Shown: positions 53,149 to 62,477 of the stretch, piece by piece
Layout of the letters: each line of letters opens with the position of its first letter
Position numbering within the stretch: position 1 is the first letter of the stretch
Assembly (NCBI RefSeq): GCF_023349185.1
Contig: NZ_JAKIKY010000004.1
Location: 1 to 64,000 of the forward strand
Length of the DNA: 64,000 nucleotides
DNA from: Shewanella aquimarina
Lineage (GTDB): Bacteria; Pseudomonadota; Gammaproteobacteria; Enterobacterales; Shewanellaceae
Direction: 5' to 3'
The notes under the pieces: generated by a model
Seen by the model: only the letters and a program-made list of their open reading frames with translations
Database searches by the model: none
What the model was told of the DNA's origin: nothing
Position numbers and translations under genes: made by a program

Positions 53149-54090
53149 TTAGATCCCCGTCATCTGGCCAGTATAGAGGATAAAGTTGCGCAGCAAGAAC
53201 ACCCCTATCAGGCTGAAGCTGGCGGTGACCGCCACATAGGCGAACTTACGATCCGCCGACACCTTCATCCATAGGTTGAAGGCCAGTGGCAGGGTAAGGC
53301 CTATGCCGATCACGCCGGCCCAGAAGATCCAACCCCAGAAGCCGAAGCCCAAGGCGTTGAGCGCCGCGACCTGGCTCTGACCACCGGAGAGGATTAATCC
53401 GGCGAAGAAGGTAAACAGCAGGCCAATCTCCACCAAAATCAACGGGATCTCTATGCCGTGGATGAAACGCACCTCGACCCCATTGGGATTACCCCGAAGC
53501 AGCACCCCACCCAGTAGGGTCGCGGCGGCGCCGGAGGAGAGCCCGGAGATCAAGAACAGCAGCGGCAATACCGGGTTATTCAGCAGCGGGAAGCCGATCA
53601 GCGCCGACAGCAGGAAGCCGGTGTAGGCCCCAAGCGAGATGGCGAGGATCACCAAGACGCCTGTGATCGCCGCTTCCTGTTTCACCAGCCAGTTAAGCAG
53701 TCGGTTGGCGATAGGCAGGCGCTTATCCAGTAGCTGAGTGATGCGGCGCTGAAAGACGCTGGCTATCCAGGCAAACAGCACCAGCTGATAGGCCATCAGC
53801 ACCAGCACCCCCATAGACATCACAGAACTGGTGTTGTAGAACACCAGGATCTTCCAGAAATCCAGTGGCCGGGTGAGGTCGAATACCAGGATCCCCAGGC
53901 CACCAAACACGGCGACCGGCGCTATGATGGCCGCCGCCTGCACGAAGGGCGAATGCCAGGCTTCGTGGGATAACTTGAAGTGTTTCAGCATGATGGCGAA
54001 AAATACCGCCCCGGCAGACAGGCCGGCGAGGAAGAGGTATATGGCGATAGGCCAATGCCATACCAGGCCTTCGAAATGAAGAGCACTCAT
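53149..54090 (-). CDS. nrfD: NrfD-like integral membrane quinol oxidoreductase subunit
   Basis: The 313-residue protein has eight or nine membrane helices and the NrfD/PsrC signature near the start (HWPIAIYLFLAGLSAGAVFF), plus FDLTRPLDFWKILVFYNTSSVMS. It draws electrons from quinol and passes them to NrfC. The ATG at 54090 overlaps nrfC by four bases. No nrfA is found in the window. Confidence 0.92.
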   Translation of the reverse strand: MSALHFEGLVWHWPIAIYLFLAGLSAGAVFFAIMLKHFKLSHEAWHSPFVQAAAIIAPVAVFGGLGILVFDLTRPLDFWKILVFYNTSSVMSMGVLVLMAYQLVLFAWIASVFQRRITQLLDKRLPIANRLLNWLVKQEAAITGVLVILAISLGAYTGFLLSALIGFPLLNNPVLPLLFLISGLSSGAAATLLGGVLLRGNPNGVEVRFIHGIEIPLILVEIGLLFTFFAGLILSGGQSQVAALNALGFGFWGWIFWAGVIGIGLTLPLAFNLWMKVSADRKFAYVAVTASFSLIGVFLLRNFILYTGQMTGI

Positions 54091-54779
54091 AGCATTATCT
54101 CCCCATCTATGGTTTGAATATGGAACAGCTTAGGCCGGGTGCCCAGGTCCACCTTGGCGCGGTAACTGGGCCTGGTCTTCAGCAGCTTGACCAGATCCGA
54201 TTCGGGATCCTTGAGGTTACCAAAGGTCAGTGCCTTGGTGGGGCAGGCCTCGACACAGGCAGGTTGCAACCCCTGCGCCAGACGGCTCTGCTGACAGAAG
54301 TCGCACTTATCGGCGGTGCGGGTCTCGGGGTGAATATACCTGACCTGATAGGGACAGGCGGCGATGCAATACTGGCAGCCGACGCAGCGATCGCTATTGA
54401 CCGCGACTATGCCCGTCTCCTTATCGATATAGGCGGCGCCTGTGGGGCAGACCCGTACACAGGGTGCGGCTTCGCAGTGCTGACAGGAGACGCGGCTGAA
54501 GCGGTAGCTCTGATCGGGATACTCGCCAAAGGGCCCCTTGCGTTCTATCTTCACCCGGGTGACGTCCTCGGGGATATGATTGACCTCACGGCAGGCCTGG
54601 ACGCAGGCGTTGCAGCCGATACAGGCATTCTCGTCGTGCACCATGGCGTATTTGAGCTCGCTTTCCTTCTCGGGCTGGAGCAGGGAGTTGGCCTGGGGCG
54701 TGCGGGTGGCACCATACACAGAGACACCGGCCAGTAGCGCCCCCACTCCCTTTAGAAATTGGCGTTTAGAAACTTGCAT
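54087..54779 (-). CDS. nrfC: NrfC-like ferredoxin-type electron carrier
   Basis: The 230-residue protein starts with a Tat-like signal with Lys-Arg (SKRQFLKGVGALLAG). It has four [4Fe-4S] clusters of the DMSO reductase B type (CIGCNACVQACR, CQHCEAAPCVRVCP, CVGCQYCIAACP, CDFCQQSRLAQG...CVEACP). ATG 54779 follows AGGAGG. The longer frame is unrelated sequence read through nrfB. It links NrfD with the cytochrome NrfB. Confidence 0.93.
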   Translation of the reverse strand: MQVSKRQFLKGVGALLAGVSVYGATRTPQANSLLQPEKESELKYAMVHDENACIGCNACVQACREVNHIPEDVTRVKIERKGPFGEYPDQSYRFSRVSCQHCEAAPCVRVCPTGAAYIDKETGIVAVNSDRCVGCQYCIAACPYQVRYIHPETRTADKCDFCQQSRLAQGLQPACVEACPTKALTFGNLKDPESDLVKLLKTRPSYRAKVDLGTRPKLFHIQTIDGEIML

Positions 54780-54789
54780 CACAGGCCTC

Positions 54790-55251
54790 CTATTGTTCGA
54801 CTTGGTGGCAGCCGATACACAGCTGGCTGTGCTGTTGCGTATCGAGCGACAACATGGGATCTGCCTCGGGATGGAGTCGATGACACTGATCGCAGCCAAG
54901 GCGGTTGGCGTGCACATTGTGGGTCCATTCGACTTCACCCAGGGCCTGATGATCGTGACAGGTCAGGCAGACGGCGCCGCGTTGCTGAGCCGAGAAGGGG
55001 CTATCGGGCCCAAAGGTCATGATGGTCGATCCCTTCTTGGGATGGCTGCCTTTGGGGCCGTGACAGTCCTGACAGAGAATGGCGAGGCCAGGGCTGGCGT
55101 GTATGCCCTCGAGCTGGCCATTGCGTTTATGACACTTGATACAGCTGCGGCTGGCCAGCTCGTCGGCGGCTAGGGCGTTGGGCGCTAGGCCCACCAGGCC
55201 AAGTGTGAGGACGCTGAGCAGCAGAGTAGTACAAGGGGTAATTTGACACAT
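54790..55251 (-). CDS. nrfB: NrfB-like pentahaem cytochrome c
   Basis: The 153-residue protein has a signal peptide (cleavage near NALAADE) and five CxxCH haem sites: CIKCH, CQDCH, CLTCH, CDQCH and CIGCH. This is the number in NrfB, which donates electrons to nitrite reductase NrfA. The GIHASPGLAILCQDCHGPKG and VCLTCHDHQ segments also fit. It lies ten bases before nrfC. Confidence 0.92.
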   Translation of the reverse strand: MCQITPCTTLLLSVLTLGLVGLAPNALAADELASRSCIKCHKRNGQLEGIHASPGLAILCQDCHGPKGSHPKKGSTIMTFGPDSPFSAQQRGAVCLTCHDHQALGEVEWTHNVHANRLGCDQCHRLHPEADPMLSLDTQQHSQLCIGCHQVEQ

Positions 55252-55296
55252 AATGCATCCTTACACCTCAGTGAGCATGACGTTGTGGGGAAAGAT

Positions 55297-55327
55297 GAGC
55301 GTCAATGGAGGGGTTGACGCTCGTCAA
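55297..55327. promoter_or_regulatory. Nested inverted repeats between nrfB and the upstream gene
   Basis: GAGCGTCAA and TTGACGCTC form a perfect 9-bp inverted repeat around 8 bases. The overlapping palindrome TTGACG-CT-CGTCAA covers 55314-55327. It has no T run, so a protein site or an mRNA processing hairpin is more likely than a terminator. Confidence 0.5.
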
Positions 55328-55349
55328 TACTTGCTGTGAAAGGCGCTCA

Positions 55350-55859
55350 TCAGGCGGCGAGTGCGGTGCGCAGCAAGGCTTCGTCGCAATGCTTGTCTTT
55401 GTCGAGTTTGATGAGCTGTACACCAATGTAATCTAAACATTTTTCGACAAACTTCATCTGCTCTGGAGAGCTGGCCGCAGGGTCGCTCACCACGAGTTTG
55501 ACTGCAGAAGATTCGTTATCGACGACCACGTAATCCAGGTGGCAGTGCTCCATGAAGTCCTGTACCTCTTCGTGGTTTTTGAGGGAATCATCCAAGTCGA
55601 CGACATTCACCAGTGACGCGCCGTAAAGGACATCGTAGCGATTGGCGGCGATGGCCTTTAGGCCTTTGAGAAACTGCATTGAATCCTTGTCGAGCAGGTG
55701 AGGCTTGATGCTTACGCTGGCATCGACCAGCTGGTTCTCGCTTGATCTAAAGAACTTGATGCAGGTCATCACGAAGGTCACGATGACGAGAGGACAAATG
55801 ATAAACAAAACAAAGTACATAAATGCATAGCTTAAAATAACGGTAGCGGTGGCGTTCAT
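55350..55859 (-). CDS. Membrane-anchored DUF2726-like protein upstream of nrfBCD
   Basis: The 169-residue protein has one N-terminal membrane helix (YAFMYFVLFIICPLVIVTFVM). Its cytoplasmic domain, with a LDYVVVDNESSAVKLVVSDP segment and then VEKCLDYIGVQLIKLD, resembles the DUF2726 nuclease-like fold. The acidic residues expected in active members are not obvious. It lies 98 bases upstream of nrfB on the same strand. Its role in nitrite metabolism, if any, is unclear. Confidence 0.5.
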   Translation of the reverse strand: MNATATVILSYAFMYFVLFIICPLVIVTFVMTCIKFFRSSENQLVDASVSIKPHLLDKDSMQFLKGLKAIAANRYDVLYGASLVNVVDLDDSLKNHEEVQDFMEHCHLDYVVVDNESSAVKLVVSDPAASSPEQMKFVEKCLDYIGVQLIKLDKDKHCDEALLRTALAA

Positions 55860-56240
55860 GATAAACCTCCAAGGTTATTTTGATTTTTAACTCTCGATTT
55901 AATTATTACCTTATGGGACTTAATTACAATAACTATTGAAATCGGATTATTAAAATTTAGCCTTGGATCAGATACTTGTTTTTTGCTATTTCATTTTGTA
56001 GATAATCAATAATTAGATATGTGATTTTTAATTGTCGAATATCTGAATGTTGGTGGGGTTTATAAGATGTTTTGCATTAAAATTAAGTCATTGCAATGTT
56101 TTTGTAAATGCTTGAAATTTAGAAATATGATCTAGGTCTATTTTATTTGTTTTATTGAATCAGAATAAAAGTATTGTCTGCTTAATAATATTTACTATAC
56201 TCTCAATGGGTATATTCGATGTCGGGAGAGGTATTTTTAA

Positions 56241-57215
56241 ATGAAAAATATGACTCTAGATAGTTTAGATATGCTGAGCGCCAATATATTAGTTAATTTG
56301 TATGAAAAGCATTCCGCTTCTTCGGTGGCGATGGAGATGAATATACCCGCCCCCAAGGTAAGCCGCTGTCTGCAGCATGCCCGAATGATCTTTAACGATC
56401 CCTTGTTTATTCGTAAGAAGCATGGCCTGGAACCCAACGATTTTACCCGTCAACTCTACCCTCTGGTGAAGGCGCTGGTGCAATGTGGCGAGCAGCTGCA
56501 TCAGTTGGAGATCTGTCACGATCAGGCCGCGAGCCAGATCATGGTGCTCTATGTCAGCGATCTCTTGATTGCCGAGCTGCCTCAACGCCTGAGTGGCGCC
56601 ATCAGCGAGGCACAGCTGCCTATTAGCTATGAGCTGCGTAGCGGCAGTGTGGATCTGGTAGAAGATCTGGCCCAGGGGCTTATCGATCTGGCAATTGTCA
56701 GCGAGTCTTCGGATAAGGCATTGCAAGATGATAGGCTCAGTGTCGAACCACTCAAACAGTTAACCCATCTGTATCTACTCTGCTCCCTCAAGCATCCCCT
56801 GCTGCAGCAGGAGATCAGTCTGGCCAATATCGCCAACTATCCCTACCTAAGCGCATTCGGCCAGTTTGATAAGCTGGCGCCGGATCCCTTCCAGCGTTAC
56901 TGCGCCCAACACAGACTCAGCTGCCATCCTGCGCCTACCGAGATAGGAAGAGAGGGGCTGGCCTTTAATCAGCTTTATCGGTATCTGTCGGACGATAAGA
57001 CGGTGAGCCTGCTGCCTTACAGCAAGGTATACGAACACAGTGAGCTATTACCTGGCCTGCATGTATGCTGCCTGTCGAGCATGGATACCAAGCGTCTGTA
57101 TCAAGAGCAACCCTATCCCAGGCTCTATATGTTGAGCCGCGGCGGTCGCTGCGCTACCCATCTCGACTGGTTAAAGCGGGAGATAACTCTGCTGATCAAG
57201 CAGAACGTGCACTAG
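56241..57215 (+). CDS. LysR-family regulator (divergent from the nrf region)
   Basis: The 324-residue protein has a LysR-like winged helix at the start (SVAMEMNIPAPKVSRCLQHA, then DPLFIRKKHGLEPND). A substrate-binding-like domain follows. It resembles the LysR protein encoded at 57283-58275 on the other strand, which suggests an old duplication. It is transcribed away from the DUF2726-like/nrfBCD genes across an AT-rich 380-base gap with no other gene. It may regulate them. Confidence 0.8.
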   Translation: MKNMTLDSLDMLSANILVNLYEKHSASSVAMEMNIPAPKVSRCLQHARMIFNDPLFIRKKHGLEPNDFTRQLYPLVKALVQCGEQLHQLEICHDQAASQIMVLYVSDLLIAELPQRLSGAISEAQLPISYELRSGSVDLVEDLAQGLIDLAIVSESSDKALQDDRLSVEPLKQLTHLYLLCSLKHPLLQQEISLANIANYPYLSAFGQFDKLAPDPFQRYCAQHRLSCHPAPTEIGREGLAFNQLYRYLSDDKTVSLLPYSKVYEHSELLPGLHVCCLSSMDTKRLYQEQPYPRLYMLSRGGRCATHLDWLKREITLLIKQNVH

Positions 57216-57282
57216 CCAGCGCATTCGGCGCGGCCTGTAGCGGCTAAGTGTTCTTGGCGGTTAAACTTATCTCTGTGCTTGT

Positions 57283-58275
57283 CTAGGCTTGGTCCAAGGC
57301 CCGTGCAAGGGGGGCGCGCTTCTGGGTCACTCGAGCACAGTGTGCCTGCATCTCGAGTAATTTCTCCGTTAAAATCCTGCGCAGGCAGTTCACCAGCTCA
57401 GGCTTGATCCCCTTGTGGCAGTGCAGATAGTAGCTCTGCGTCTCAAGGTCTGTGATTTCTAACCAGATCTTAGAGATATCCAGGTAGTCCACGTCGTTGC
57501 GATTCTCGAAATAGCTCATGGACATGGCCGAGGAGAGCAGGCCGATATCCTCGCTGTGACTGACATGATCCACCAACATCCTCAGGCTCGGGCTCTTGAG
57601 GGCCACACGGATATCTATCTGCCTGGCTCTGGCATACACCTCTATGGGATGAGGTTCCTGCTCCTGCAGGTGGGTATTAACCAGGGCGATAGGGTAATCA
57701 AACATCTGCCGCAGCGGATCCTCGCTGTGAAGAATGGGATGATCCTGTCGGGCGACGATGAAGAAGTGGGTGATATCCCCCAGCTTAAAGTTGTTCACCA
57801 TGGGGTGGTTGATCGGCTCGGTGGAGATGCTGCAGTCGACCTTGCCCTGACACAGGCGTTGATTGACCTTATCTGTCCAGGGTTGAATATTGATATTGAC
57901 CCCACCCTCGATGCAGTTGCAGGTGTTGTGTACACAGTTCATCGCCATCAGCGACCACTGCTCATAGATGGCGACACTGAGTTGATAGGGCTCGGCTACC
58001 TTGTCTATGGTGGCGGCCACTATTTTGTCGTACTGCTCCACTATGGTCTTGACCATGGGGTAGATGGTGAGGGCGACCTGATTAGGTTCGAAGCCATATT
58101 GCTGACGGATAAAGAGCTCGTCTTCCAGCACCTCCCGCAGGCAGGTAAGGCTGCGGCTTACCTTAGACTGAGTGGTACGTAATCGCTCGGCCACCGCACT
58201 GCCACTCTTGAGTTCAACCAGTCCGATAAATACCTGCAGGGTATAGTAATCGAGTCGGCTCACTTTCTTTAGCAT
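57283..58275 (-). CDS. LysR-family regulator (convergent partner)
   Basis: The 330-residue protein has an N-terminal winged helix (GSAVAERLRTTQSKVSRSLT and DELFIRQQYGFEPNQ), then a LysR effector domain. The phrase (D/E)xLFIR(K/R)xxGxEPN is shared with the neighbour at 56241. The two genes converge with 67 bases between them. The ligand is unknown. Confidence 0.8.
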   Translation of the reverse strand: MLKKVSRLDYYTLQVFIGLVELKSGSAVAERLRTTQSKVSRSLTCLREVLEDELFIRQQYGFEPNQVALTIYPMVKTIVEQYDKIVAATIDKVAEPYQLSVAIYEQWSLMAMNCVHNTCNCIEGGVNINIQPWTDKVNQRLCQGKVDCSISTEPINHPMVNNFKLGDITHFFIVARQDHPILHSEDPLRQMFDYPIALVNTHLQEQEPHPIEVYARARQIDIRVALKSPSLRMLVDHVSHSEDIGLLSSAMSMSYFENRNDVDYLDISKIWLEITDLETQSYYLHCHKGIKPELVNCLRRILTEKLLEMQAHCARVTQKRAPLARALDQA

Positions 58276-58487
58276 GACATATCCCTCTATCGGCAGGTTT
58301 CGATGGCGTTAACAGGCAAAAATTATAGATCTTATGCCTAAAAATTAACCAGTTGATGAAGGTTTCTTTTAGCACGGATTGGTTAAAAATTCTGCGGGTG
58401 ACATCACAGTTAGCCGGCGGTAAGCCTTGCTGTAGAGCTTCATCAAAGTCTGCCGATACCGAGCTTTAGGGGGAGTAAGCCAAAGTT

Positions 58488-58519
58488 CCCCATGTGGCAG
58501 CCTTAACTGCCACATGGGG
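58488..58519. terminator. Perfect 13-bp hairpin after the DUF2339 gene
   Basis: CCCCATGTGGCAG pairs exactly with CTGCCACATGGGG around a 6-base loop. It follows the DUF2339 stop on the minus strand. A T run is missing, so termination may be weak or act as a 3' stabiliser. Confidence 0.55.
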
Positions 58520-58529
58520 GGAAGAGTGA

Positions 58530-61500
58530 CTATTGAGGCGTCGGCAGGCGGTTCTTCTGCTTCTGGTAGAAGTAGGCCACCGTCAGCAAAATGATGCCTA
58601 TGATGATGAAGGCGACCACCTTCTGCACCAGCACGAAGGAGGCCATGTCGATAAACAGCACCTTGAGACAGGCGAGACCAAACAAGATGCCGGCCAGTCG
58701 TACCAGGCTGGCCTGTCGAGGTCGCAGGCTGAGGAACATGAGCGCGCTGCCGTGACTCACCAGCAAGATACTGCTGACAGGCGCGGCTATCTGATCCCCC
58801 AGCTGATAGCTCCAGAGGAAATAGCTCACCGCCAGCAGGCTGTGCCAGCCCCATAACAGGGCGGGTTTTGGCAGCAATTTCCTGTGTGCCTGAACCCCCA
58901 GTCGCTTGCCCCTGAGATACCAGGCGAGTACCACCAATATGCCTAGCTCGCTGAGGCTAAACAGCAGGCTGCTGACATCCAACCCCAGGGGGCGATCACC
59001 GTGCAATATGATGGGCGCCAGCGGCAGCGAGATGAGCGAGGCGTAGGCCAGGCCATAGCCGGGTCTTAGCGCCTCGGCGAAACGTCTGCCCAGGGCATTG
59101 TCTCGCTCAAGCAGCAAGGCAAAGTAGGTCGTTAACCCGAGGAACACCAGTGTCCATCCCGGGGCGATGAGCCCGGACAGGGTCTGCACGGCGACGGCGA
59201 CTACCAAGGCAAAATAGAAGGGGGTCAACTGCCATGGGAAGCGCAGCAACAGGCGCCAGCGGCGGTTGAGTCTTTGATAACGGATAAGCACAGTTCCCAT
59301 CGCCAGAGCGCCCAGGACGAGGGCGACAAGCCCCTGCCATTGGTTGTCTAGGCAGCTCACAGCGGTGAACAGCATGGCCGTTGCACACAGCACTTGCGTC
59401 TCAATCACCAGACTCCTATGGCGCACGAACCTCGCGAGGCCGAGGGCCATGGCGCTGGCCAACCAGAGGTAGATGGGCAGCAGCGCCAGATAGCTGCGAA
59501 GCACCTTGGGCAGCAGGATGAGTGGCACGGCCAGATAACAGCCCAGTTGCACATAGTAGGCCAGACGCACCAGAGGCGATTGCGGGGAGTATTTTTTGTA
59601 CCAGTAGTAGGCCAACAGCAGACTGGTAAACAGCTCGATACGCGCCAGCTTGGCGTTGAGAGGCTGCTGGGCAAAGTTGACGCTGCCCGCCTCTAGCATG
59701 CCGAGCATGATGAGGCCACCTAGCGGCAGTAGCCAGAACCAGGCCATGATCTCGGTAAAGCGCAGCTCGTTTCGCTTACCAAGATAGAGCAGCATCAGGG
59801 CGATCAGTGGCAGCCCATTGAGATAGAAGTCTGGGCTCAAGCAGTAGCCGATAAACAGCGCGGTGATCGCCAGCAGCTGACCAAAAACGCCCTGCAGGGC
59901 GCGGCGCAGGAGTCGCTCCGTCCCGGCAAGCCTATCCCCTAGGGCATCAATCAGGCGTATCGCCTGATAACAGGCGGCGCAGCTTAGTGTAAGGGTGAGA
60001 ATGAGGATGAGGTTATCGCTCATTCCCGCGGCGCCACCCGGCTCGCGGTGACTCACTGCCAAGCTGTCGAACAGGGTCAGCAGGTTGCTGCCAAGGCCCA
60101 TCGCCAACAGGATATAGGCCTCGGTGCGAATCGCGATAAAGTCATGTTTAGCGCCGAGCCAGAGCAGCAGTAGGGCTTCGATCAACAGCACTAAACCAAG
60201 CAGATCGGCGCTGATGAGGTAGAGCGCCGCCACCCCGGCAAACACCCCGGCCGCCGCCAGCATCAGCGGCGCAATCAGGCTATCACGCCGTATCTTCCAA
60301 TAGAGCAGGGCGCAGATAACGCCATTGATCGCGAACAGCTCGCCGGCGTAGGCGGTAAACTCCCCCAGGGTATAGAGGGTAAAACAGAGCATGGCCACGG
60401 GCACCATGAGCAGGCGCGCACTGGGCTCCCGCTTGGCCTGTAACCAGAGGCTACCCAGGCCATAGAGGTAGAAGAGGGCATTGATGCCCGCCAGTGCCAG
60501 CATCTCCATGGGGCCGATGGGGGCCAGCGGCAGAAACAGAAAGAAGCCCAGCAGCTGCACACATGCGATATGCAGCAGTGCCGTTATCTCGATCAGCACG
60601 GGCCAATTCAGCCTATGACTCTGCACCAGAGAGCAGGCACCTATGATCAGCAAGTAGGGCAGATAGAGCAGCGGTGCCTGGCTGGCATCGAGCAGCATAA
60701 GCGGCGCCAGGGAGCCGCCGCACAGGGCGATGATGGCCACCACCTTGGTCTCCAGCTTCATCGCCAGGCCATAACCCAGGAGGGTGTTGACCAGCATCAG
60801 CGAGAAGGCGGCGCTCTCCGGGATCAGCTCAAAATAGGGGCCGAGGAAATAGATACAGAGATAATTCAATATGACGCCAAGGCCCACTATGCCCGAAGCA
60901 TAGTCCTCCATACCGGGCCTGGCCCGCCGGATAAAGAGGCCGACAGCAATGACGGTATTGGCCGTTACCAGGCCGAGCAGTGCCTTACCCAGCTCGGAGA
61001 ACCAGTGGTTGATGGAGTATTGCAGCAGGTAGCCAAAGCCCAGGGTGAGGGTGATGATGCCCGCCAGTGTCATCAGAAACACCGCGCCTTGTCCTTTGGC
61101 TTGATAGTGTTGATAGAAGGCCTTGGCCTGCTCGCCGAGGCCGCCGAAGGGGCCGAGCAGCAGGTTGACCAGCTGTCCCAATGAGCCCTGCAGCTGAGCC
61201 GCCGAGTTGGCCAGCTGTTGGCCAATACCTGGAGTGGCGGCCTTCTGTTTTGTGGTTTTCGTTGTGCGAGCCGAAGTTTTAACTTGTTCCTCTGGTTGAG
61301 GCGTCTGGCGCTGCCAGGCGTCGTGGCGATAGCTGGTATCGGCCTGCTGGCTGAGTTCGCCTTGCTGGGGGGACTGTGTCTGCTCTAACTCTAGCTGCGC
61401 TGACTGAACTTGCGCTGACGCTAAGTGAGTTTGCTCAGGCTGGGCTTGTCCAGAATGCGTCTGCCATGGCAAGTATTGGCTTGATTGGCTTGGCGCAGAT

Positions 61501-61721
61501 GTTGAGTGCGCAGATGTTGAGTGTGTAGGAGTGGAATGCGCCAGATCTGAAGCCTCGGGCTGGTCATAGCCCTCCAGGGCATTTACCCGCGCATTGAGCT
61601 CAGCCAGCTGCTGGCTAAACTCCGCTAATTGACTCGTGAGCGCCGCGCGGTCCGATGCCTGTTGTGATTGCATCGCCTCCAGGGCCTGAGTGAGCTTGTT
61701 GACATCTTCCTTCAGTGTCAT
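58530..61721 (-). CDS. DUF2339 polytopic membrane protein
   Basis: The 1063-residue protein begins with a coiled coil (residues 1-50). A low-complexity Ser/Thr/His/Gln-rich linker follows (about 55-175, with HSTSAHSTSA from a 15-bp repeat), then about 25 hydrophobic helices. This is the DUF2339 architecture. The function is unknown. Cell-envelope or transport roles are only inferred from the topology. The N-terminal linker is longer than the minimum and likely variable between strains. Confidence 0.85.
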   Translation of the reverse strand: MTLKEDVNKLTQALEAMQSQQASDRAALTSQLAEFSQQLAELNARVNALEGYDQPEASDLAHSTPTHSTSAHSTSAPSQSSQYLPWQTHSGQAQPEQTHLASAQVQSAQLELEQTQSPQQGELSQQADTSYRHDAWQRQTPQPEEQVKTSARTTKTTKQKAATPGIGQQLANSAAQLQGSLGQLVNLLLGPFGGLGEQAKAFYQHYQAKGQGAVFLMTLAGIITLTLGFGYLLQYSINHWFSELGKALLGLVTANTVIAVGLFIRRARPGMEDYASGIVGLGVILNYLCIYFLGPYFELIPESAAFSLMLVNTLLGYGLAMKLETKVVAIIALCGGSLAPLMLLDASQAPLLYLPYLLIIGACSLVQSHRLNWPVLIEITALLHIACVQLLGFFLFLPLAPIGPMEMLALAGINALFYLYGLGSLWLQAKREPSARLLMVPVAMLCFTLYTLGEFTAYAGELFAINGVICALLYWKIRRDSLIAPLMLAAAGVFAGVAALYLISADLLGLVLLIEALLLLWLGAKHDFIAIRTEAYILLAMGLGSNLLTLFDSLAVSHREPGGAAGMSDNLILILTLTLSCAACYQAIRLIDALGDRLAGTERLLRRALQGVFGQLLAITALFIGYCLSPDFYLNGLPLIALMLLYLGKRNELRFTEIMAWFWLLPLGGLIMLGMLEAGSVNFAQQPLNAKLARIELFTSLLLAYYWYKKYSPQSPLVRLAYYVQLGCYLAVPLILLPKVLRSYLALLPIYLWLASAMALGLARFVRHRSLVIETQVLCATAMLFTAVSCLDNQWQGLVALVLGALAMGTVLIRYQRLNRRWRLLLRFPWQLTPFYFALVVAVAVQTLSGLIAPGWTLVFLGLTTYFALLLERDNALGRRFAEALRPGYGLAYASLISLPLAPIILHGDRPLGLDVSSLLFSLSELGILVVLAWYLRGKRLGVQAHRKLLPKPALLWGWHSLLAVSYFLWSYQLGDQIAAPVSSILLVSHGSALMFLSLRPRQASLVRLAGILFGLACLKVLFIDMASFVLVQKVVAFIIIGIILLTVAYFYQKQKNRLPTPQ

Positions 61722-61832
61722 CGCCTTTCCTTTGGTCTTGCCAACTTATCCTAAGACTTATCATTGTACTTGTAGTATAGGCACTTAGGGAAGTGGTTGA
61801 TATTTTTATGAATGCGGACGTTAACTTGTTTT

Positions 61833-62078
61833 CCAAACTCTGTTTGGATTAGCGTCGTGGGGGCTTCCCTCGTTGAGACGAATACGGCCTTCTGGCCGAA
61901 AAAAGTCGTGGGATTCCATCCCACACCCGGGCAAGGAGGACTGTTCGTCCTCGCCCTCCTTGCATCCTCCCTGACGCCCCCGACGAAGTTGTTGCTCCTC
62001 GTGCTTATGGATAAATCACTAACGCTTCCGATGGTACATCCTGTACCCCGAAAGCTAATCGGGCATCCATGCCCGATT
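61833..62078. repeat. Cluster of short perfect hairpins, several with TCC loops
   Basis: The hairpins are CCAAAC/GTTTGG (61833-61847), CGGCC/GGCCG (61885-61898), GTGGGAT-TCC-ATCCCAC (61908-61924), GAGGAC/GTCCTC (61936-61952), GGTACA-TCC-TGTACC (62033-62047) and AATCGGGCA-TCCA-TGCCCGATT (62057-62078). Three share a TCC apical loop. A reading frame of 115 codons spans the region but looks like chance. The AT-rich gap 62160-62477 shows no gene. Confidence 0.65.
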
Positions 62079-62477
62079 CACGTGATTTATTCCAACGCCC
62101 TTCGGCAACTTCGATGGGGATTCCCTGTAGCCACAACCTGCATTGAAGCAAATAAGTAAAAGTTTACTCTGATCCGACTATTCAAATCTATTTTTGTTCG
62201 CAACTTTGTTGGGGGGAGACCATCGTATGGACTTGGTTCGTAGTGAGGATTATTAATGTTTATATTTTAAATAAGTAATTGTTGTATTTAAATTTGTACA
62301 ACGAAAGTACGACTGAAAGCCTCTAGACAGTCTTGCTAGGTACCTGTATTTTAAACTGTATTAATAATATTCAGCAGGGATGAGTGTAAGCTGTTCTGGA
62401 TGTGTGGGCTAATAAAAATAGCGATATATTTCAGTTGGTTCGTTAGGGTTGGTGAATTTTACTTATAGAGATTAGAT

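Noticed and set aside
58369-58854. 161-codon minus-strand frame overlapping the end of the DUF2339 gene
   Set aside because: It is out of frame with the clear DUF2339 protein and runs through a 13-bp hairpin. No family likeness.
61812-62159. 115-codon plus-strand frame through the hairpin cluster
   Set aside because: The codon pattern has no family likeness, and the frame exists because GC-rich palindromes contain few stop codons. The dense inverted repeats explain the sequence better.
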